From NCBI RefSeq assembly GCF_015163665.1, contig NZ_JADEUG010000008.1, positions 62,001 through 126,000 on the forward strand: 64,000 nucleotides of DNA, written 5' to 3'. A model generated the notes under the pieces. It was not told where the DNA came from. It searched no databases and saw only the letters and a list, made by a program, of their open reading frames with translations. Shown here piece after piece: positions 1 through 10,806 of this stretch. Both the position numbers and the translations under genes were made by a program. Within the stretch, counting starts at the first letter, position 1, and the number at the start of each line of letters is the position of its first letter. This stretch comes from Xenorhabdus sp. BG5 (GTDB taxonomy: Bacteria; Pseudomonadota; Gammaproteobacteria; Enterobacterales; Enterobacteriaceae).

Positions 1-166
1 ATTCCATATATTGGTTCCCAATTAGAACATAGTTATCGTTATCTAAGTATCAAAAAATAATATGCTTAGCTTAACATAACCGTTAATTTTCTTTGGGATG
101 AATGAATGCGGAACGCGGTATTTTAGCGATTGTATCCGTCTTTGTCTTTAAGATTCAGGAGAACGC
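1..166 (+). promoter_or_regulatory. pepA upstream region
   Basis: This AT-rich stretch in front of pepA has no open frame of note. It should carry the pepA promoter. I cannot place a convincing -35/-10 pair. The Shine-Dalgarno AGGAGA sits a few bases before the ATG at 167. Confidence 0.4.
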
Positions 167-1675
167 ATGGAGTTTAGTGTAAAGAGCGGTAGCCCGGAGA
201 AACAGCGCAGTGCCTGTATTATTGTCGGCGTGTTTGAACCCCGCCGTCTTTCCCCTATCGCAGAGCAACTTGACAAAATAAGTAATGGCTATATCAGTGC
301 CTTATTACGCCGTGGTGAACTTGAAGGCAAGGTAGGTCAAACCTTGTTGCTACATCATGTTCCGAATGTACTGTCTGAGCGTATTTTGCTGGTCGGATGT
401 GGAAAAGAACGTGAGCTGGATGAACGCCAGTATAAGCAAATTATCCAGAAAACGATCAATACCCTCAACGAAACCGGCTCAATGGAAGCAGTTTGTTTCT
501 TGACAGAACTGCATGTGAAAGCACGCAATAATTACTGGAAAGTACGTCAGGCGGTCGAAACAGCGAAAGAGTCACTGTATGTTTTCGATCAACTCAAGAG
601 CAGCAAAAATGAGCTACGTCGCCCACTGCGTAAAATAGTGTTCAATGTGCCGACCCGCCGCGAATTGACCAGCGGTGAACGCGCTATTCAGCATGGTCTT
701 GCCATTGCATCGGGTATCAAAGCGGCGAAAGATCTCGCCAATATGCCACCCAATATCTGTAATGCTGCGTATTTGGCATCACAGGCGCGCCAGCTTGCTG
801 ACAACGTAGCTAATCTGACCACCAAAGTCATTGGTGAAGAGCAGATGAAAGAGCTGGGTATGAATTCTTATCTGGCGGTGGGTCAGGGTTCGCAGAATGA
901 ATCTTTGATGGCCGTTATGGAGTATAAAGGCAGCGCAGATGCCAATGCGAAACCGATCGTATTGGTGGGCAAAGGGCTGACCTTTGATTCCGGCGGCATC
1001 TCGATCAAACCTGCTGAAGGCATGGATGAGATGAAATATGATATGTGCGGTGCAGCTTCTGTCTATGGCGCCATGCGCGTTGTTGCCGAACTGCAATTAC
1101 CAATCAATGTCATCGGTGTCCTGGCGGGTTGTGAAAATATGCCTGGCGGACGCGCCTATCGTCCTGGCGACATTCTGACTACCATGTCCGGCCAGACCGT
1201 TGAAGTGACAAACACCGATGCGGAAGGTCGTCTGGTACTGTGTGATGCGCTGACTTATGTTGAGCGTTTTGAGCCGGAATCAGTCATCGATGTCGCCACC
1301 TTGACTGGCGCCTGTGTTATCGCACTGGGCGGTCATTATACTGGCCTGATGTCCAACCATAATCCCCTGGCGCATGAACTGCTGAATGCTTCAGAGCAGG
1401 CCGGCGATCGTGCATGGCGTCTGCCGTTAGCTGATGAATATACCGAACAGTTAGAATCCAATTTTGCGGATATGGTAAACGCGTGCGGACGCTCTGGTGG
1501 TGCCATTACCGCAGGCGCTTTCCTGTCCCGCTTTGTCAGCAAATACCACTGGGCACATCTGGATATCGCGGGTACAGCATGGCGTTCAGGTAAAGCGAAA
1601 GGAGCAACAGGTCGTCCGGTTGCGCTCCTGTCACAATTCCTGTTAAATCGTTCAGGTTTGAATTCTGATGATTAA
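167..1675 (+). CDS. pepA: Leucyl (cytosol) aminopeptidase PepA
   Basis: A 502-aa protein of the M17 leucyl aminopeptidase family, the usual length for enterobacterial PepA. It removes N-terminal residues from peptides in the cytoplasm using two metal ions. The C-terminal catalytic half carries the family signature NTDAEGRL and the DVATLTGA segment; the N-terminal third is the DNA-binding domain. In E. coli, PepA is also an accessory protein for Xer recombination at cer-type sites and a carAB repressor (established knowledge, not shown here). The start at 167 has a good AGGAGA ribosome site. It is followed by holC and valS, the conserved enterobacterial order. Confidence 0.97.
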   Translation: MEFSVKSGSPEKQRSACIIVGVFEPRRLSPIAEQLDKISNGYISALLRRGELEGKVGQTLLLHHVPNVLSERILLVGCGKERELDERQYKQIIQKTINTLNETGSMEAVCFLTELHVKARNNYWKVRQAVETAKESLYVFDQLKSSKNELRRPLRKIVFNVPTRRELTSGERAIQHGLAIASGIKAAKDLANMPPNICNAAYLASQARQLADNVANLTTKVIGEEQMKELGMNSYLAVGQGSQNESLMAVMEYKGSADANAKPIVLVGKGLTFDSGGISIKPAEGMDEMKYDMCGAASVYGAMRVVAELQLPINVIGVLAGCENMPGGRAYRPGDILTTMSGQTVEVTNTDAEGRLVLCDALTYVERFEPESVIDVATLTGACVIALGGHYTGLMSNHNPLAHELLNASEQAGDRAWRLPLADEYTEQLESNFADMVNACGRSGGAITAGAFLSRFVSKYHWAHLDIAGTAWRSGKAKGATGRPVALLSQFLLNRSGLNSDD

Positions 1676-1756
1676 TGTTCCTGCCGCTTAATGGAACTCA
1701 GGGTATTGCAACAGCAATACCCTGACTGTTTCCAGTAACCTTGCAACCAAGAAACT

Positions 1757-2233
1757 ATGAAAAACGCCACCTTCTATTTATTAGAAAAGCTGCCACCGGA
1801 AAAGCAGTTATCGGAACAATCATCGTCAGATGAACTACAGTCACATGAATGGCTGGCATGTCAGCTTGCCGCTGATCAATGGCGTGCAGGGAAGCGGATT
1901 CTGATTGCTTGTGAAAGCCAGCAACAAGCTGAAAAATTGGACGAAGCTTTATGGCAGAGAGAGCCGAATCAATTTGTACCGCACAATCTTGCTGGCGAAG
2001 GCCCTCGCTACGGCGCACCCGTTGAGTTGTGCTGGCCGCAAAAAAGAAGCAATGTTCCCCGCGATGTGTTGGTGACACTGCTTCCTCACTTTGCAGACTT
2101 TGCCACAGCTTTCCGTGAAGTGATAGACTTCGTTCCTATTGATGAAAATCTGAAACAGTTAGCGCGCGAACGATATAAATCTTATCGTAGCGTCGGCTTT
2201 AATTTGACCATGGCTACCCCGCCAACCTATTGA
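1757..2233 (+). CDS. holC: DNA polymerase III chi subunit HolC
   Basis: A 158-aa protein resembling the DNA polymerase III chi subunit, slightly longer than the E. coli protein of about 147 aa. Chi binds psi (HolD) in the clamp loader and the C-terminus of SSB, linking the replisome to single-stranded DNA. The N-terminus ([10 protein letters not shown]) and the late [16 protein letters not shown]-like segment are typical of the family. It lies between pepA and valS, and valS starts 13 nt after its stop, which suggests co-transcription. Confidence 0.93.
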   Translation: MKNATFYLLEKLPPEKQLSEQSSSDELQSHEWLACQLAADQWRAGKRILIACESQQQAEKLDEALWQREPNQFVPHNLAGEGPRYGAPVELCWPQKRSNVPRDVLVTLLPHFADFATAFREVIDFVPIDENLKQLARERYKSYRSVGFNLTMATPPTY

Positions 2234-2246
2234 ATATCAAGACACA

Positions 2247-5144
2247 ATGGAAAAGACACCCGCTACTCAAACGCAATCTGAGCCGTCTCTCGATAAAACG
2301 TACAATCCGACAGAGATAGAGCAACCCCTTTACAACCACTGGGAACAGAGTGGTTACTTCAAGCCGAATGGCGATACCAGCCGCGAAAGTTTCTGCATCG
2401 TCATTCCACCCCCAAACGTCACCGGCAGCCTGCATATGGGACACGCATTCCAGCAGACTATCATGGATACCATGGTGCGTTACCAACGTATGCAGGGTAA
2501 AAATACCCTGTGGCAAGCAGGGACTGACCATGCGGGTATCGCAACCCAAATGGTTGTTGAACGTAAGATCGCGGCAGAAGAAGGCAAAACCCGCCATGAT
2601 TATGGTCGTGAAGCTTTTATCGACAAGATTTGGCAGTGGAAAGCAGAATCGGGTGGCAATATCTCCAACCAGATGCGCCGTCTGGGTAACTCCGTAGATT
2701 GGGAGCGTGAGCGCTTCACTATGGATGAAGGTTTGTCCAAAGCGGTTAAAGAAGCCTTTGTTCGTCTATATCAGGACGATTTGATTTACCGTGGCAAACG
2801 CCTGGTTAACTGGGACCCGAAATTACGCACGGCGATTTCTGATCTGGAAGTTGAAAACCGTGAAGTAAAAGGTTCCATGTGGCACCTGCGCTATCCGCTG
2901 GCTGACGGCGTTAAGACTACAGAAGGTAAAGACTACCTGATTGTTGCCACAACCCGCCCAGAAACCATGCTGGGAGATACCGGTGTTGCCGTGAACCCGG
3001 AAGATCCACGTTATAAGGATCTGATTGGCAAAGAGATCCTTCTGCCACTGGTGAACCGTCGTATTCCTATTGTTGGCGATGAACATGCTGACATGGAAAA
3101 AGGCACTGGCTGCGTGAAAATCACCCCAGCCCACGATTTCAATGACTATGAAGTCGGTAAGCGCCACAGCCTGCCAATGATCAATATTCTGACCTTCGAC
3201 GGCGATATTCGTGAAGCGGCAGAAGTCTTCGACAGCAACGGCGAAGTTTCCGCTATCTACTCGACCGACATTCCAGCCGAATACCGTGGCATGGAGCGTT
3301 TCGCTGCCCGTAAAGCGATTGTGGCAGAATTCGAAAAACAGGGCCTGCTGGTTGAGATCAAACCTCATGACCTGACGGTCCCTTACGGTGACCGTGGCGG
3401 CGTGGTTATCGAACCCATGCTGACCGACCAATGGTATGTTCGCACTGCACCACTGGCAAAAGTGGCGCTGGAAGCCGTTGAGAACGGTGATATCCAGTTC
3501 GTGCCAAAACAGTACGAAAACATGTACTACTCCTGGATGCGTGATATTCAGGATTGGTGTATTTCCCGTCAATTGTGGTGGGGCCACCGTATTCCGGCGT
3601 GGTATGACGCACAAGGCAACGTTTATGTTGGGCGCGATGAAGAAGAAGTTCGCCGCGAGAACAATCTGGGTGCAGATATCATCCTGACTCAAGACGAAGA
3701 CGTACTGGATACCTGGTTCTCCTCTGGCCTGTGGACATTCTCTACCCTTGGCTGGCCTGAGCAGACGGAAGCGCTAAAAACCTTCCATCCAACGGATGTG
3801 CTGGTCAGTGGCTTCGACATTATCTTTTTCTGGATTGCCCGCATGATCATGCTGACCATGCACTTCATCAAAGATGAAAACGGCAAACCACAAGTGCCAT
3901 TCAAAACAGTCTACATGACTGGCCTGATCCGTGATGAAGAAGGCCAAAAAATGTCAAAATCCAAAGGGAACGTTATCGACCCTCTGGATATGATCGATGG
4001 TATCTCGCTGGAAGATCTGCTGGAAAAACGTACCGGCAATATGATGCAGCCACAACTGGCAGAGAAAATCCGCAAACGTACCGAAAAACAGTTCCCGGAA
4101 GGCATTGAAGCCCACGGTACTGACGCCTTACGTTTCACTCTGGCCGCACTGGCTTCTACCGGTCGTGATATCAACTGGGACATGAAGCGCCTGCAAGGTT
4201 ATCGCAACTTCTGTAACAAACTGTGGAACGCCAGCCGTTTCGTGCTGATGAACACAGAAGGACAAGATTGCGGGCAGAACGGTGGTGAAATGTCGCTGTC
4301 ACTGGCAGATCGCTGGATCCTGGCCGAGTTCAACCAGACTGTTAAAGCCTATCGTGAAGCGCTGGATACTCACCGTTTCGACATCGCCGCTAACATTCTT
4401 TACGAATTCACCTGGAACCAATTTTGTGACTGGTATCTGGAGCTGTCCAAACCAGCAATCAATAAAGGGACAGAAGCCGAAGTCCGTGCGGCTCGCCATA
4501 CCCTGATTGAAGTTTTGGAAGGTTTGCTGCGTTTGGCACACCCAATCATTCCATTTATCACTGAAACCATCTGGCAGCGTGTGAAAGTGGTCAAAGGTAT
4601 TGATGCGGATACTATCATGCTGCAACCGTTCCCTGAATTCGATCAGGCGAAAACAGATGAATTGGCTCTGAACGATCTGGAGTGGATCAAGGAAGCGATC
4701 ATTGCCGTGCGTAACATTCGTGCCGAAATGAACATCGCACCAAGCAAGCCGCTGGAAGTTCTGTTACGTGATGCGAATGACGATTCACAACGCCGTGTCG
4801 CTGAAAACCTCAATTTCATTCAGGCAATGGGGCGTCTCTCTTCTGTTACCGTGTTGGCAGCAGGAGAAGAAGCACCTGTTTCTGTCACCAAACTGATCAA
4901 TGGGGCTGAAGTGCTGATCCCAATGGCTGGTTTGATTAATAAAGATGCAGAACTGGCTCGTCTGGATAAAGAAATCGAGAAGCTGGATAAAGAGATCAGC
5001 GGTATTGAAGCTAAACTGGCTAACGAAGGTTTTGTCAGCCGTGCACCCGAAGCCGTTGTTGCCAAAGAGCGCGAACGCCTGGCGACCAACAATGCCGCAA
5101 AAGAGAAGTTACTGACGCAGAAAGAGACTATCGCTGCACTGTAA
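2247..5144 (+). CDS. valS: Valyl-tRNA synthetase
   Basis: A 965-aa class I aminoacyl-tRNA synthetase that charges tRNA-Val. The HIGH-type motif appears as HMGH in [12 protein letters not shown] near residue 60, and KMSKS appears in [14 protein letters not shown] near residue 570. Between them lies the CP1 editing domain that clears mischarged Thr. The C-terminus is a Lys/Glu-rich coiled coil, as expected for ValS. Compared with E. coli ValS (951 aa), there is an N-terminal extension of about 14 residues before the conserved KTYNP segment. It is the last gene of the pepA-holC-valS block and ends just before a strong terminator. Confidence 0.97.
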   Translation: MEKTPATQTQSEPSLDKTYNPTEIEQPLYNHWEQSGYFKPNGDTSRESFCIVIPPPNVTGSLHMGHAFQQTIMDTMVRYQRMQGKNTLWQAGTDHAGIATQMVVERKIAAEEGKTRHDYGREAFIDKIWQWKAESGGNISNQMRRLGNSVDWERERFTMDEGLSKAVKEAFVRLYQDDLIYRGKRLVNWDPKLRTAISDLEVENREVKGSMWHLRYPLADGVKTTEGKDYLIVATTRPETMLGDTGVAVNPEDPRYKDLIGKEILLPLVNRRIPIVGDEHADMEKGTGCVKITPAHDFNDYEVGKRHSLPMINILTFDGDIREAAEVFDSNGEVSAIYSTDIPAEYRGMERFAARKAIVAEFEKQGLLVEIKPHDLTVPYGDRGGVVIEPMLTDQWYVRTAPLAKVALEAVENGDIQFVPKQYENMYYSWMRDIQDWCISRQLWWGHRIPAWYDAQGNVYVGRDEEEVRRENNLGADIILTQDEDVLDTWFSSGLWTFSTLGWPEQTEALKTFHPTDVLVSGFDIIFFWIARMIMLTMHFIKDENGKPQVPFKTVYMTGLIRDEEGQKMSKSKGNVIDPLDMIDGISLEDLLEKRTGNMMQPQLAEKIRKRTEKQFPEGIEAHGTDALRFTLAALASTGRDINWDMKRLQGYRNFCNKLWNASRFVLMNTEGQDCGQNGGEMSLSLADRWILAEFNQTVKAYREALDTHRFDIAANILYEFTWNQFCDWYLELSKPAINKGTEAEVRAARHTLIEVLEGLLRLAHPIIPFITETIWQRVKVVKGIDADTIMLQPFPEFDQAKTDELALNDLEWIKEAIIAVRNIRAEMNIAPSKPLEVLLRDANDDSQRRVAENLNFIQAMGRLSSVTVLAAGEEAPVSVTKLINGAEVLIPMAGLINKDAELARLDKEIEKLDKEISGIEAKLANEGFVSRAPEAVVAKERERLATNNAAKEKLLTQKETIAAL

Positions 5145-5172
5145 TTTTTCTTAGTTGAAATTTGTTCATATC

Positions 5173-5205
5173 AGCCACTGTGATTGAATTTGCAGTGGCT
5201 TTTTG
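5173..5205 (+). terminator. Intrinsic terminator of valS
   Basis: A perfect 8-bp stem, AGCCACTG at 5173-5180 and CAGTGGCT at 5193-5200, is followed directly by a T-run. It works on the plus strand after valS. There is no matching T-run for the convergent RiPP operon on the other strand. Confidence 0.85.
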
Positions 5206-5217
5206 TCATCCGTTTTT

Positions 5218-7416
5218 TTAATTTTCGTCATATTCAAAATGATCCTGTCTTACGTACCCTGCTCCAGTCTTTCTTTCAAATTTTATAAAGGCTTTATCTT
5301 TTAGGTTATATATTCGATCCGCGACAGCAATCGTTTCTGGTCGATGAGCTACAAAAATGCGAGTAATGGACATCTGTTTCACAGCTTCGTTTATCTTTCG
5401 TTCGTTAAAAACATCAAGGTCGCTGGTAGCCTCATCAAGAAAGAGGATCCGCGGGCGCTTATAAAGAGCTCTGGCAAGAGAGACACGTTGCTTTTGTCCT
5501 CCTGAAAGAATACTTCCCATATCACCTATCATAGTTTCATACTGCATAGGCATAGCCATAATCTCGTCGTGTATTGCTGCTGCCTTAGCGCATTCATATA
5601 TCCATTCAAGGTTGGGCTGAGAGTCAAAGGAGGAAATATTATCCATCAAGGAAGCAGCAAAAAGTTTATCATCTTGCATCACAAATGCTGTGTGTCGGCG
5701 ATATTCGTCAATACCAATCTGTCGTATGCTGATACCATCAACCAGTACATCCCCTGACTGAGGAATAGCCAATCCAGCCATTATTTTGAGAAGAGTTGAT
5801 TTACCACAACCCGACGAGCCTACTATCGCTATGTTCTCGCCGGCATTAATCTCCATATCAATGTCTTTAAAAATGAATGGTTCAGCTTCTCCGTAACGAT
5901 AGGAGAGACTATTAAGTGTTATCCGACCCGCTACGTTATCAAAAGATACTGAATTTTTCGGGTACCAAACACTTTCGGTTTCTGCTGTTGCAACGTCTGT
6001 AAGGCGATCCGAATGTATTGATATAAGACGAAAGTTAAAAAGCGAATTTACCACCTTAATAGAACGGGTTAGGAACATATCAGCGTAAAGCATAAAGGCA
6101 AATAGAATACCTGTTGTTATTGTACCTTGCTCCATAAGATTACCCCCGAAAAATAAAATCGCCGCTGATGAGAATCCTGTAAGAAACCCTGATAAAGTTT
6201 GATTTATGAGGTCTATCTTAAATAAATGAGTCCGAGCATTAGCCGTCTCGATCACCTTATTAAGCCACGCTATACGGCGATTTTCTGTCAGGGCAAATAC
6301 CTTGACACATGCCACATTTCGTACTGTCTCAAGGAAATGAGATGACTGCCGTGCCTCATTGGTAATTGCTTCGACTCTTGCGCCTTTGTATGTGTCATAA
6401 AGGGCAAGTTTTACTCCGAGATAAATAGAAGCGATGAGCAGTGAAATAATGGCTAAGAACGTACTGTAACAGAGCATCAGAGCAACCAACACCAACAGGA
6501 TAAGTACATCAAGTAAAGAAGTCAGCATCTCTGCTGTGAAGGCTTCCTTGATCTCATTAAGTGACGTCAGTCGTGAGACGATATCTCCCACGTGACGCTT
6601 TTCAAAAAAAGTTAACGGTAGGCTGAGTAATCGGTTAAAAAAACCTATACTCCACTGTATTCCCAACGAGTAACGCATTGCCATTAACGTCCAGGCTCGG
6701 ATGATACTGAGAACCGCTCGGAGGATAAGTAGAAAAATAACACCAATGACAATCAAATTTAACATTTCGAAATCACTGGATCGCAGAACAATATCAATAA
6801 TAAATTGAGAGCTGAGAGGGATTGAAAGGGCCAATGCTTCAATAAAGAGCGACAACAAAATGATTTTTAACAACGTGTTTCTAAGTCCTGCCACTTCTTT
6901 GAACATATCTGTGATTTTTATGCTCTCCTCCATTTTCCGCTTTTGAAAATCAAGCCGTGGCCATACTTCCAGAACTATCCCTGTGAATTTATTTGATAAT
7001 TCTTTCAGAGAGATTGTCCTTTTCCCTAAGGCAGGATCATGAATGACAGCATTTTTCTTTGTAATTTTTTTTAACACCACAAAATGATTAAAGGACCAGT
7101 GCAGGATACATGGGCACCTGACGCATCTAAGTTCCTCAAGCTCAAGACGCATAGCTCTGGCATTCATATTTATTCTTCCTGCTGCCGTGATAAGCTGCCT
7201 TAATGACATACCATTACTCGACACATCGAAAATCTTTCTCATACTGTAAACATCAGTCACTCGATCGTACCAAGTCGCAATCATGGCCAGACATGCCAAT
7301 CCACATTCTGTTACCTCTGTTTGCATGATTACAGGGAGTTTTTTGGTAAAAGACTCAAAAAAGCCACTGATTTTATATTGCATATTTTTATTGCGTCCTG
7401 TCGTTCGCTCGTTCAT
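5218..7416 (-). CDS. C39-peptidase-containing ABC exporter (PCAT) of the RiPP operon
   Basis: A 732-aa bacteriocin-type exporter that cuts a double-Gly leader and exports the core. It has an N-terminal C39 peptidase (about 28-150), a six-helix membrane domain (about 180-460) and an ATPase. The peptidase triad is visible: Cys38 in TECGLAC, His111 in FNHFVVL and Asp127 in IHDPALG. The ATPase has Walker A GSSGCGKST, signature LSGGQKQR and Walker B ILFLDEATSDLD. The start overlaps the adaptor gene upstream by 29 nt, so the two are likely translationally coupled. The precursor at 10807-10962 has the Gly-Gly motif this peptidase class recognises. It is the last gene of the operon. A sole multidrug role is unlikely because the peptidase domain looks intact. 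Confidence 0.92.
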   Translation of the reverse strand: MNERTTGRNKNMQYKISGFFESFTKKLPVIMQTEVTECGLACLAMIATWYDRVTDVYSMRKIFDVSSNGMSLRQLITAAGRINMNARAMRLELEELRCVRCPCILHWSFNHFVVLKKITKKNAVIHDPALGKRTISLKELSNKFTGIVLEVWPRLDFQKRKMEESIKITDMFKEVAGLRNTLLKIILLSLFIEALALSIPLSSQFIIDIVLRSSDFEMLNLIVIGVIFLLILRAVLSIIRAWTLMAMRYSLGIQWSIGFFNRLLSLPLTFFEKRHVGDIVSRLTSLNEIKEAFTAEMLTSLLDVLILLVLVALMLCYSTFLAIISLLIASIYLGVKLALYDTYKGARVEAITNEARQSSHFLETVRNVACVKVFALTENRRIAWLNKVIETANARTHLFKIDLINQTLSGFLTGFSSAAILFFGGNLMEQGTITTGILFAFMLYADMFLTRSIKVVNSLFNFRLISIHSDRLTDVATAETESVWYPKNSVSFDNVAGRITLNSLSYRYGEAEPFIFKDIDMEINAGENIAIVGSSGCGKSTLLKIMAGLAIPQSGDVLVDGISIRQIGIDEYRRHTAFVMQDDKLFAASLMDNISSFDSQPNLEWIYECAKAAAIHDEIMAMPMQYETMIGDMGSILSGGQKQRVSLARALYKRPRILFLDEATSDLDVFNERKINEAVKQMSITRIFVAHRPETIAVADRIYNLKDKAFIKFERKTGAGYVRQDHFEYDEN

Positions 7417-8659
7417 ATATTCTCTTAACTGGCATAAAAAGCCATTCGTAAATCTTTCTGGTTTTTACATATATCTCTGTCTCTACTTTCATACCCGGCA
7501 GAAGAGACATCCTTTTTTGCCGCCCAACCATAATCGGTTGAACCATTATCCGAAAAAGTCCCTTATCTTTACTTTCGCCGTTTGCCTGAGTGGTTGGAGA
7601 GATATTTATTGGTGCTTCTGATATTGTCTCTATGACACCTAAAATTTTTCCATACCATTGATATGGGTATGCAGCTACTCTCATCTTTACTTGTTGTCCA
7701 TCAGCTACATCACCGAGAGAATCAGATGGAGAAAGCAGCTCAATTTTTGGAATTGCGTTCTGGGGAATAAGTACAGCAATTTGCTGGCCTGCTTTTACCC
7801 TCTCACCTTTATGAACCGTCACGCTGGTTATCATTCCATCAAATGGTGCGTCAAATAAATATTTTCTTTGTCTTTCTGTATTCAGAATCTTTTGCTCTAT
7901 GCCAGCGATTTCAGCTGTAATTGATTTCCTCGCGGAGTCTGATTCCTTGTCGATGGTCGATATTTTTTTTCTCAAATCCAACAACTCTCCTTGCAAGGTC
8001 ATTAGCTTTACTCTTGCAGAGGAAAGATTCACCGTAGCGAAGTAATAATCTTTCTTCCTATCTATAAATTCGGCATCAAGTGCTAGACCTTTTTTTTTCA
8101 ACTGTTCATAAAAGCTGAATTTCTTTTCGAACCATTTCTTCTGCTCCTCCGAATTTTTTATTAAGATATTCACGCTTACTATTTCTTGCTCTTTATTTTT
8201 TATCTTTTCAAAAAGATAGCTCTTATTTTCCTTAGCTTCGCTGGTAATAAAAATAATCTTTTCCAAAAATACATTTCGTTGCTTTCTCAAACGCTGTTCT
8301 ATTTCAAAGTTAGTCGCACCAAGATTAGTTTCAGTTTCATTACTCACAGAAAAAATGACTTCACCTTGCTTAATTAATTTGTTTTCTAAAGCTGCTGATT
8401 GAATAATTACACCATCATTTTGCGCAATCAATGGTACCGCCGGAGGATCATAAACGACAGTACCGGTGACATTTACTCTTTCGCTATAAGAGCCAAATGT
8501 GATTATTAAGATAATAAAAGTGAAAGTTAGCATACCTGTCAGAAGACACATGTAGATGTTTGATGGAATATTCAGGCAAGATGCACCAAGCCATCCTTCT
8601 CTTTTGTGTTGCAGAGCCTCTGCACGATAGATTAAATTTTCATTATTTTCGGTACTCAT
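7388..8659 (-). CDS. HlyD-type periplasmic adaptor (membrane fusion protein)
   Basis: A 423-aa HlyD/CvaA-like adaptor expected to connect the inner-membrane C39 exporter to an outer-membrane channel such as TolC, which is not encoded nearby. One transmembrane helix lies near residues 40-65. It is followed by a first biotinyl-lipoyl half (GTVVYDPPAVPLIA), a long Lys/Glu-rich coiled coil (about 115-250), and a second half ending in VTVHKGERVKAGQQIAVL. I start it at the ATG at 8659, inside the last codons of the protease gene; a TTG three codons upstream is less likely. Gene overlaps on both sides indicate an operon. Confidence 0.9.
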   Translation of the reverse strand: MSTENNENLIYRAEALQHKREGWLGASCLNIPSNIYMCLLTGMLTFTFIILIITFGSYSERVNVTGTVVYDPPAVPLIAQNDGVIIQSAALENKLIKQGEVIFSVSNETETNLGATNFEIEQRLRKQRNVFLEKIIFITSEAKENKSYLFEKIKNKEQEIVSVNILIKNSEEQKKWFEKKFSFYEQLKKKGLALDAEFIDRKKDYYFATVNLSSARVKLMTLQGELLDLRKKISTIDKESDSARKSITAEIAGIEQKILNTERQRKYLFDAPFDGMITSVTVHKGERVKAGQQIAVLIPQNAIPKIELLSPSDSLGDVADGQQVKMRVAAYPYQWYGKILGVIETISEAPINISPTTQANGESKDKGLFRIMVQPIMVGRQKRMSLLPGMKVETEIYVKTRKIYEWLFMPVKRIYERANDRTQ

Positions 8660-9542
8660 CAGAAACAAAAACCTTCTTATTTTTAAAATCTATAATTATT
8701 TTTCGGTTTCTAAGGAAACTGTTTCCTATAATGCCGTCAATTTTTCCCATATGTTGAAAATGCCCATCAACAATAACTGCGCTAAACTGCTCCGGTTTTC
8801 CAGTTGTCGATTTCATTGTGAGCATTGTAGCTTCACATCCTTTGTTATCCATTTGCGGATTAACTGAGAGGCAGCTTATAGGTGTGTAGGACTTAAGTCT
8901 CTCACGCCATATTATAGATACTGTAGCTCCCGTATCCAGAATCACACGGTATTTATGGCCGGATTGCTCGACATAAAACATCATTCCTTCAGAGGATATT
9001 TGGAAAGGAAATTCTGTAAAACCTTTTGGAGCCTTCTTCTTTTTACCAGTAAAACTATCCGCTATAGTTAATGTATTAGATATATAATCCAGTGTTATCT
9101 GTCTATCTTTAAAAGCACCAAGACCTACAACAGGTGTATTTGGTAATTTTCCTTTGTTATAAACCAATAGCCCCCATTGCTTAAATGGAGTTACGATCAC
9201 ATCTTTAAAGATCATATTATTTACGTTCAGAGAGTGAGCAAGATACTTTATATTATCCTGAGTTTTTCCAGTTAAATCTTTACTGTGATAAGTATTTTCT
9301 TTTTTAAGTCCTTTTATTTTATTTATCTGAAATTCATAAAGGTGAAATCCCATAGAGGAGCCGGTATCAACCATTGCATATACTGGCTGACCATCAACTA
9401 TAAATGTTGAATAAGGAACAGAATATTCATCAAAGTTCAGTTTTAATGTTACGGATTTTTTTATATTAGCAAGGGAACTTTCTGAAAATGTGGCAAAAGA
9501 AAAAAATGAAAGAATTGCTAACCAATAATTAAATTTTACCAT
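8643..9542 (-). CDS. Exported pepsin/retropepsin-like aspartic protease with two DTG motifs
   Basis: A 299-aa protein with an N-terminal signal peptide (about residues 1-25, hydrophobic, ending near SSLA), so a periplasmic location is inferred. It has two DTG aspartic-protease motifs: Asp59 in VDTGSS and Asp203 in LDTGAT. Each is followed by the hydrophobic stretch typical of the fold, so one chain could form a complete two-lobed active site. It lies between the radical SAM maturase (17-nt gap) and the adaptor gene (17-nt overlap) and is clearly part of the RiPP operon. Its role is not known to me. Trimming of the exported peptide or proteolytic self-protection are inferences; a PDZ-less retropepsin-like housekeeping role is less likely in this context. 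Confidence 0.8.
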   Translation of the reverse strand: MVKFNYWLAILSFFSFATFSESSLANIKKSVTLKLNFDEYSVPYSTFIVDGQPVYAMVDTGSSMGFHLYEFQINKIKGLKKENTYHSKDLTGKTQDNIKYLAHSLNVNNMIFKDVIVTPFKQWGLLVYNKGKLPNTPVVGLGAFKDRQITLDYISNTLTIADSFTGKKKKAPKGFTEFPFQISSEGMMFYVEQSGHKYRVILDTGATVSIIWRERLKSYTPISCLSVNPQMDNKGCEATMLTMKSTTGKPEQFSAVIVDGHFQHMGKIDGIIGNSFLRNRKIIIDFKNKKVFVSDEYRK

Positions 9543-9559
9543 TGTTGGAGCTCACTTTT

Positions 9560-10738
9560 TTATTTTTGGATATTTTCTATTATTGTCTCTTCACTGACAC
9601 CAGCTGCAATCAGGTGTGATGCAGCACGACTAAGAAAAAGCCGCATTGATAGACAAAACACGGTTTTATTATGGAAACGATTGGCTCGTGAGAAGCGATT
9701 TACCAGACGACCACCATGACAAATTTTACTCCACACACAACCACAACAAGCATCAGGTAGTTCGCTGCTCAGCGAAAGATATTCTTTGACATTAGGTGAT
9801 TCGAGTACTCTTGCCAGAGTCAACTCGCTGACATGACCAATAGCACTGAATATCTGATCAGAGGTTGAACGCAAAGTATCATCAACACGGAGTTGGCCGT
9901 CTGCAGTTACTGTGAAAGCATAAGCAGATTCGACATTAGCGCTCATGCCAAGAACACGGCTAAACTGATTATTGAGCATCGTACCAAGGTATGTATTAAA
10001 GATTCTAATAAAAATCTTTGGCTGACCATCAGCAAACCATGCATCAAGTGCCTCATTAAGGAATCGACCAATACCCTCGACGTCAATGCTATCTGCGTGT
10101 TGATCATCGGGTATGAGGAAATCGAAGCGCTGGCATTTGAGTTCCTTCGTGAAGTGGCGATAAATTTCCTCCCCATTTGCTTTAGCGTTTGCTACAGAAA
10201 GAATTCCTGGCTCTCCCGAAAGGCGCCCCTGTGTCCACGCATTCTGGAGCATACGCAGGCCGTTAACGGTACCTTCATAAGTGCTTTTCCCTTTTCTATC
10301 CAGCCGATATCGATCATTTATATGTTTTGGACCGTCTATCGATACACTTACATGTATTTGGTGTTTTTCAAAAATTGAGATCCATTCATTATCAATCAGA
10401 ATACCATTGGTCTGTAATGCCAGCACTAGCCGAGAACGGCCATAGTTGCCCTCACGAAGAATTTCACACATTCGGTTGAAACGTTCCTTTTTCATCATCA
10501 GAGGCTCACCACCATGAAAATCAACTTGAATGACTTCGATCTCGTTTTCTACTACGGAACGCTCAAAGAATTCTCTCAGTGAAGCAACTGTATCGAGAGA
10601 TATAACTGGAGCACTATCGGCAGCCAAAGTGTTCCCCATGTTGAATACATAGCAATAAGTACAGTTGATATTGCATCTTTCACTAATTTTAAGAATTACC
10701 TCAAGATGCTTGACTTTCCCATCTTTTACAATCGCCAT
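9560..10738 (-). CDS. xyeB: Radical SAM/SPASM peptide maturase (XyeB family)
   Basis: A 392-aa radical SAM enzyme with the CxxxCxxC cluster motif at Cys22, Cys26 and Cys29 (RCNINCTYC), followed by the glycine-rich SAM-binding segment DFHGGEPL. The C-terminal Cys-rich region (ACCGCVWSKIC ... CLSM) is a SPASM-type auxiliary-cluster domain. By family and context it matches XyeB/XncB maturases. These form cyclophanes between an aromatic residue and the residue two positions later in Xye precursors. It acts on the XyeA-like peptide encoded just upstream. I prefer the ATG at 10738 (MAIVKDG), which is better spaced from AGAGAGA; an in-frame ATG at 10744 is an alternative. Confidence 0.9.
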   Translation of the reverse strand: MAIVKDGKVKHLEVILKISERCNINCTYCYVFNMGNTLAADSAPVISLDTVASLREFFERSVVENEIEVIQVDFHGGEPLMMKKERFNRMCEILREGNYGRSRLVLALQTNGILIDNEWISIFEKHQIHVSVSIDGPKHINDRYRLDRKGKSTYEGTVNGLRMLQNAWTQGRLSGEPGILSVANAKANGEEIYRHFTKELKCQRFDFLIPDDQHADSIDVEGIGRFLNEALDAWFADGQPKIFIRIFNTYLGTMLNNQFSRVLGMSANVESAYAFTVTADGQLRVDDTLRSTSDQIFSAIGHVSELTLARVLESPNVKEYLSLSSELPDACCGCVWSKICHGGRLVNRFSRANRFHNKTVFCLSMRLFLSRAASHLIAAGVSEETIIENIQK

Positions 10739-10758
10739 TATCATTCTCTCTTATGCAG

Positions 10759-10783
10759 AAAAAGGAGGGGGAAATTTCCCCCT
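10759..10783 (-). terminator. Terminator-like attenuator between xyeA and xyeB
   Basis: Read on the minus strand, AGGGGG-AAATTT-CCCCCT (10766-10783) forms a GC-only stem. Two bases later comes a five-T run (10759-10763). It lies in the gap between precursor and maturase and has the form of an intrinsic terminator. Partial readthrough would give more precursor than enzyme mRNA. The hairpin may also protect the xyeA mRNA 3' end. Confidence 0.75.
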
Positions 10784-10806
10784 ACTATGATTTACTAAAA
10801 GCTTTA

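Noticed and set aside
2823-3692. A 289-codon minus-strand frame opposite valS
   Set aside because: It lies wholly within the conserved valS gene, has no recognisable family, and is a shadow of its codon use.
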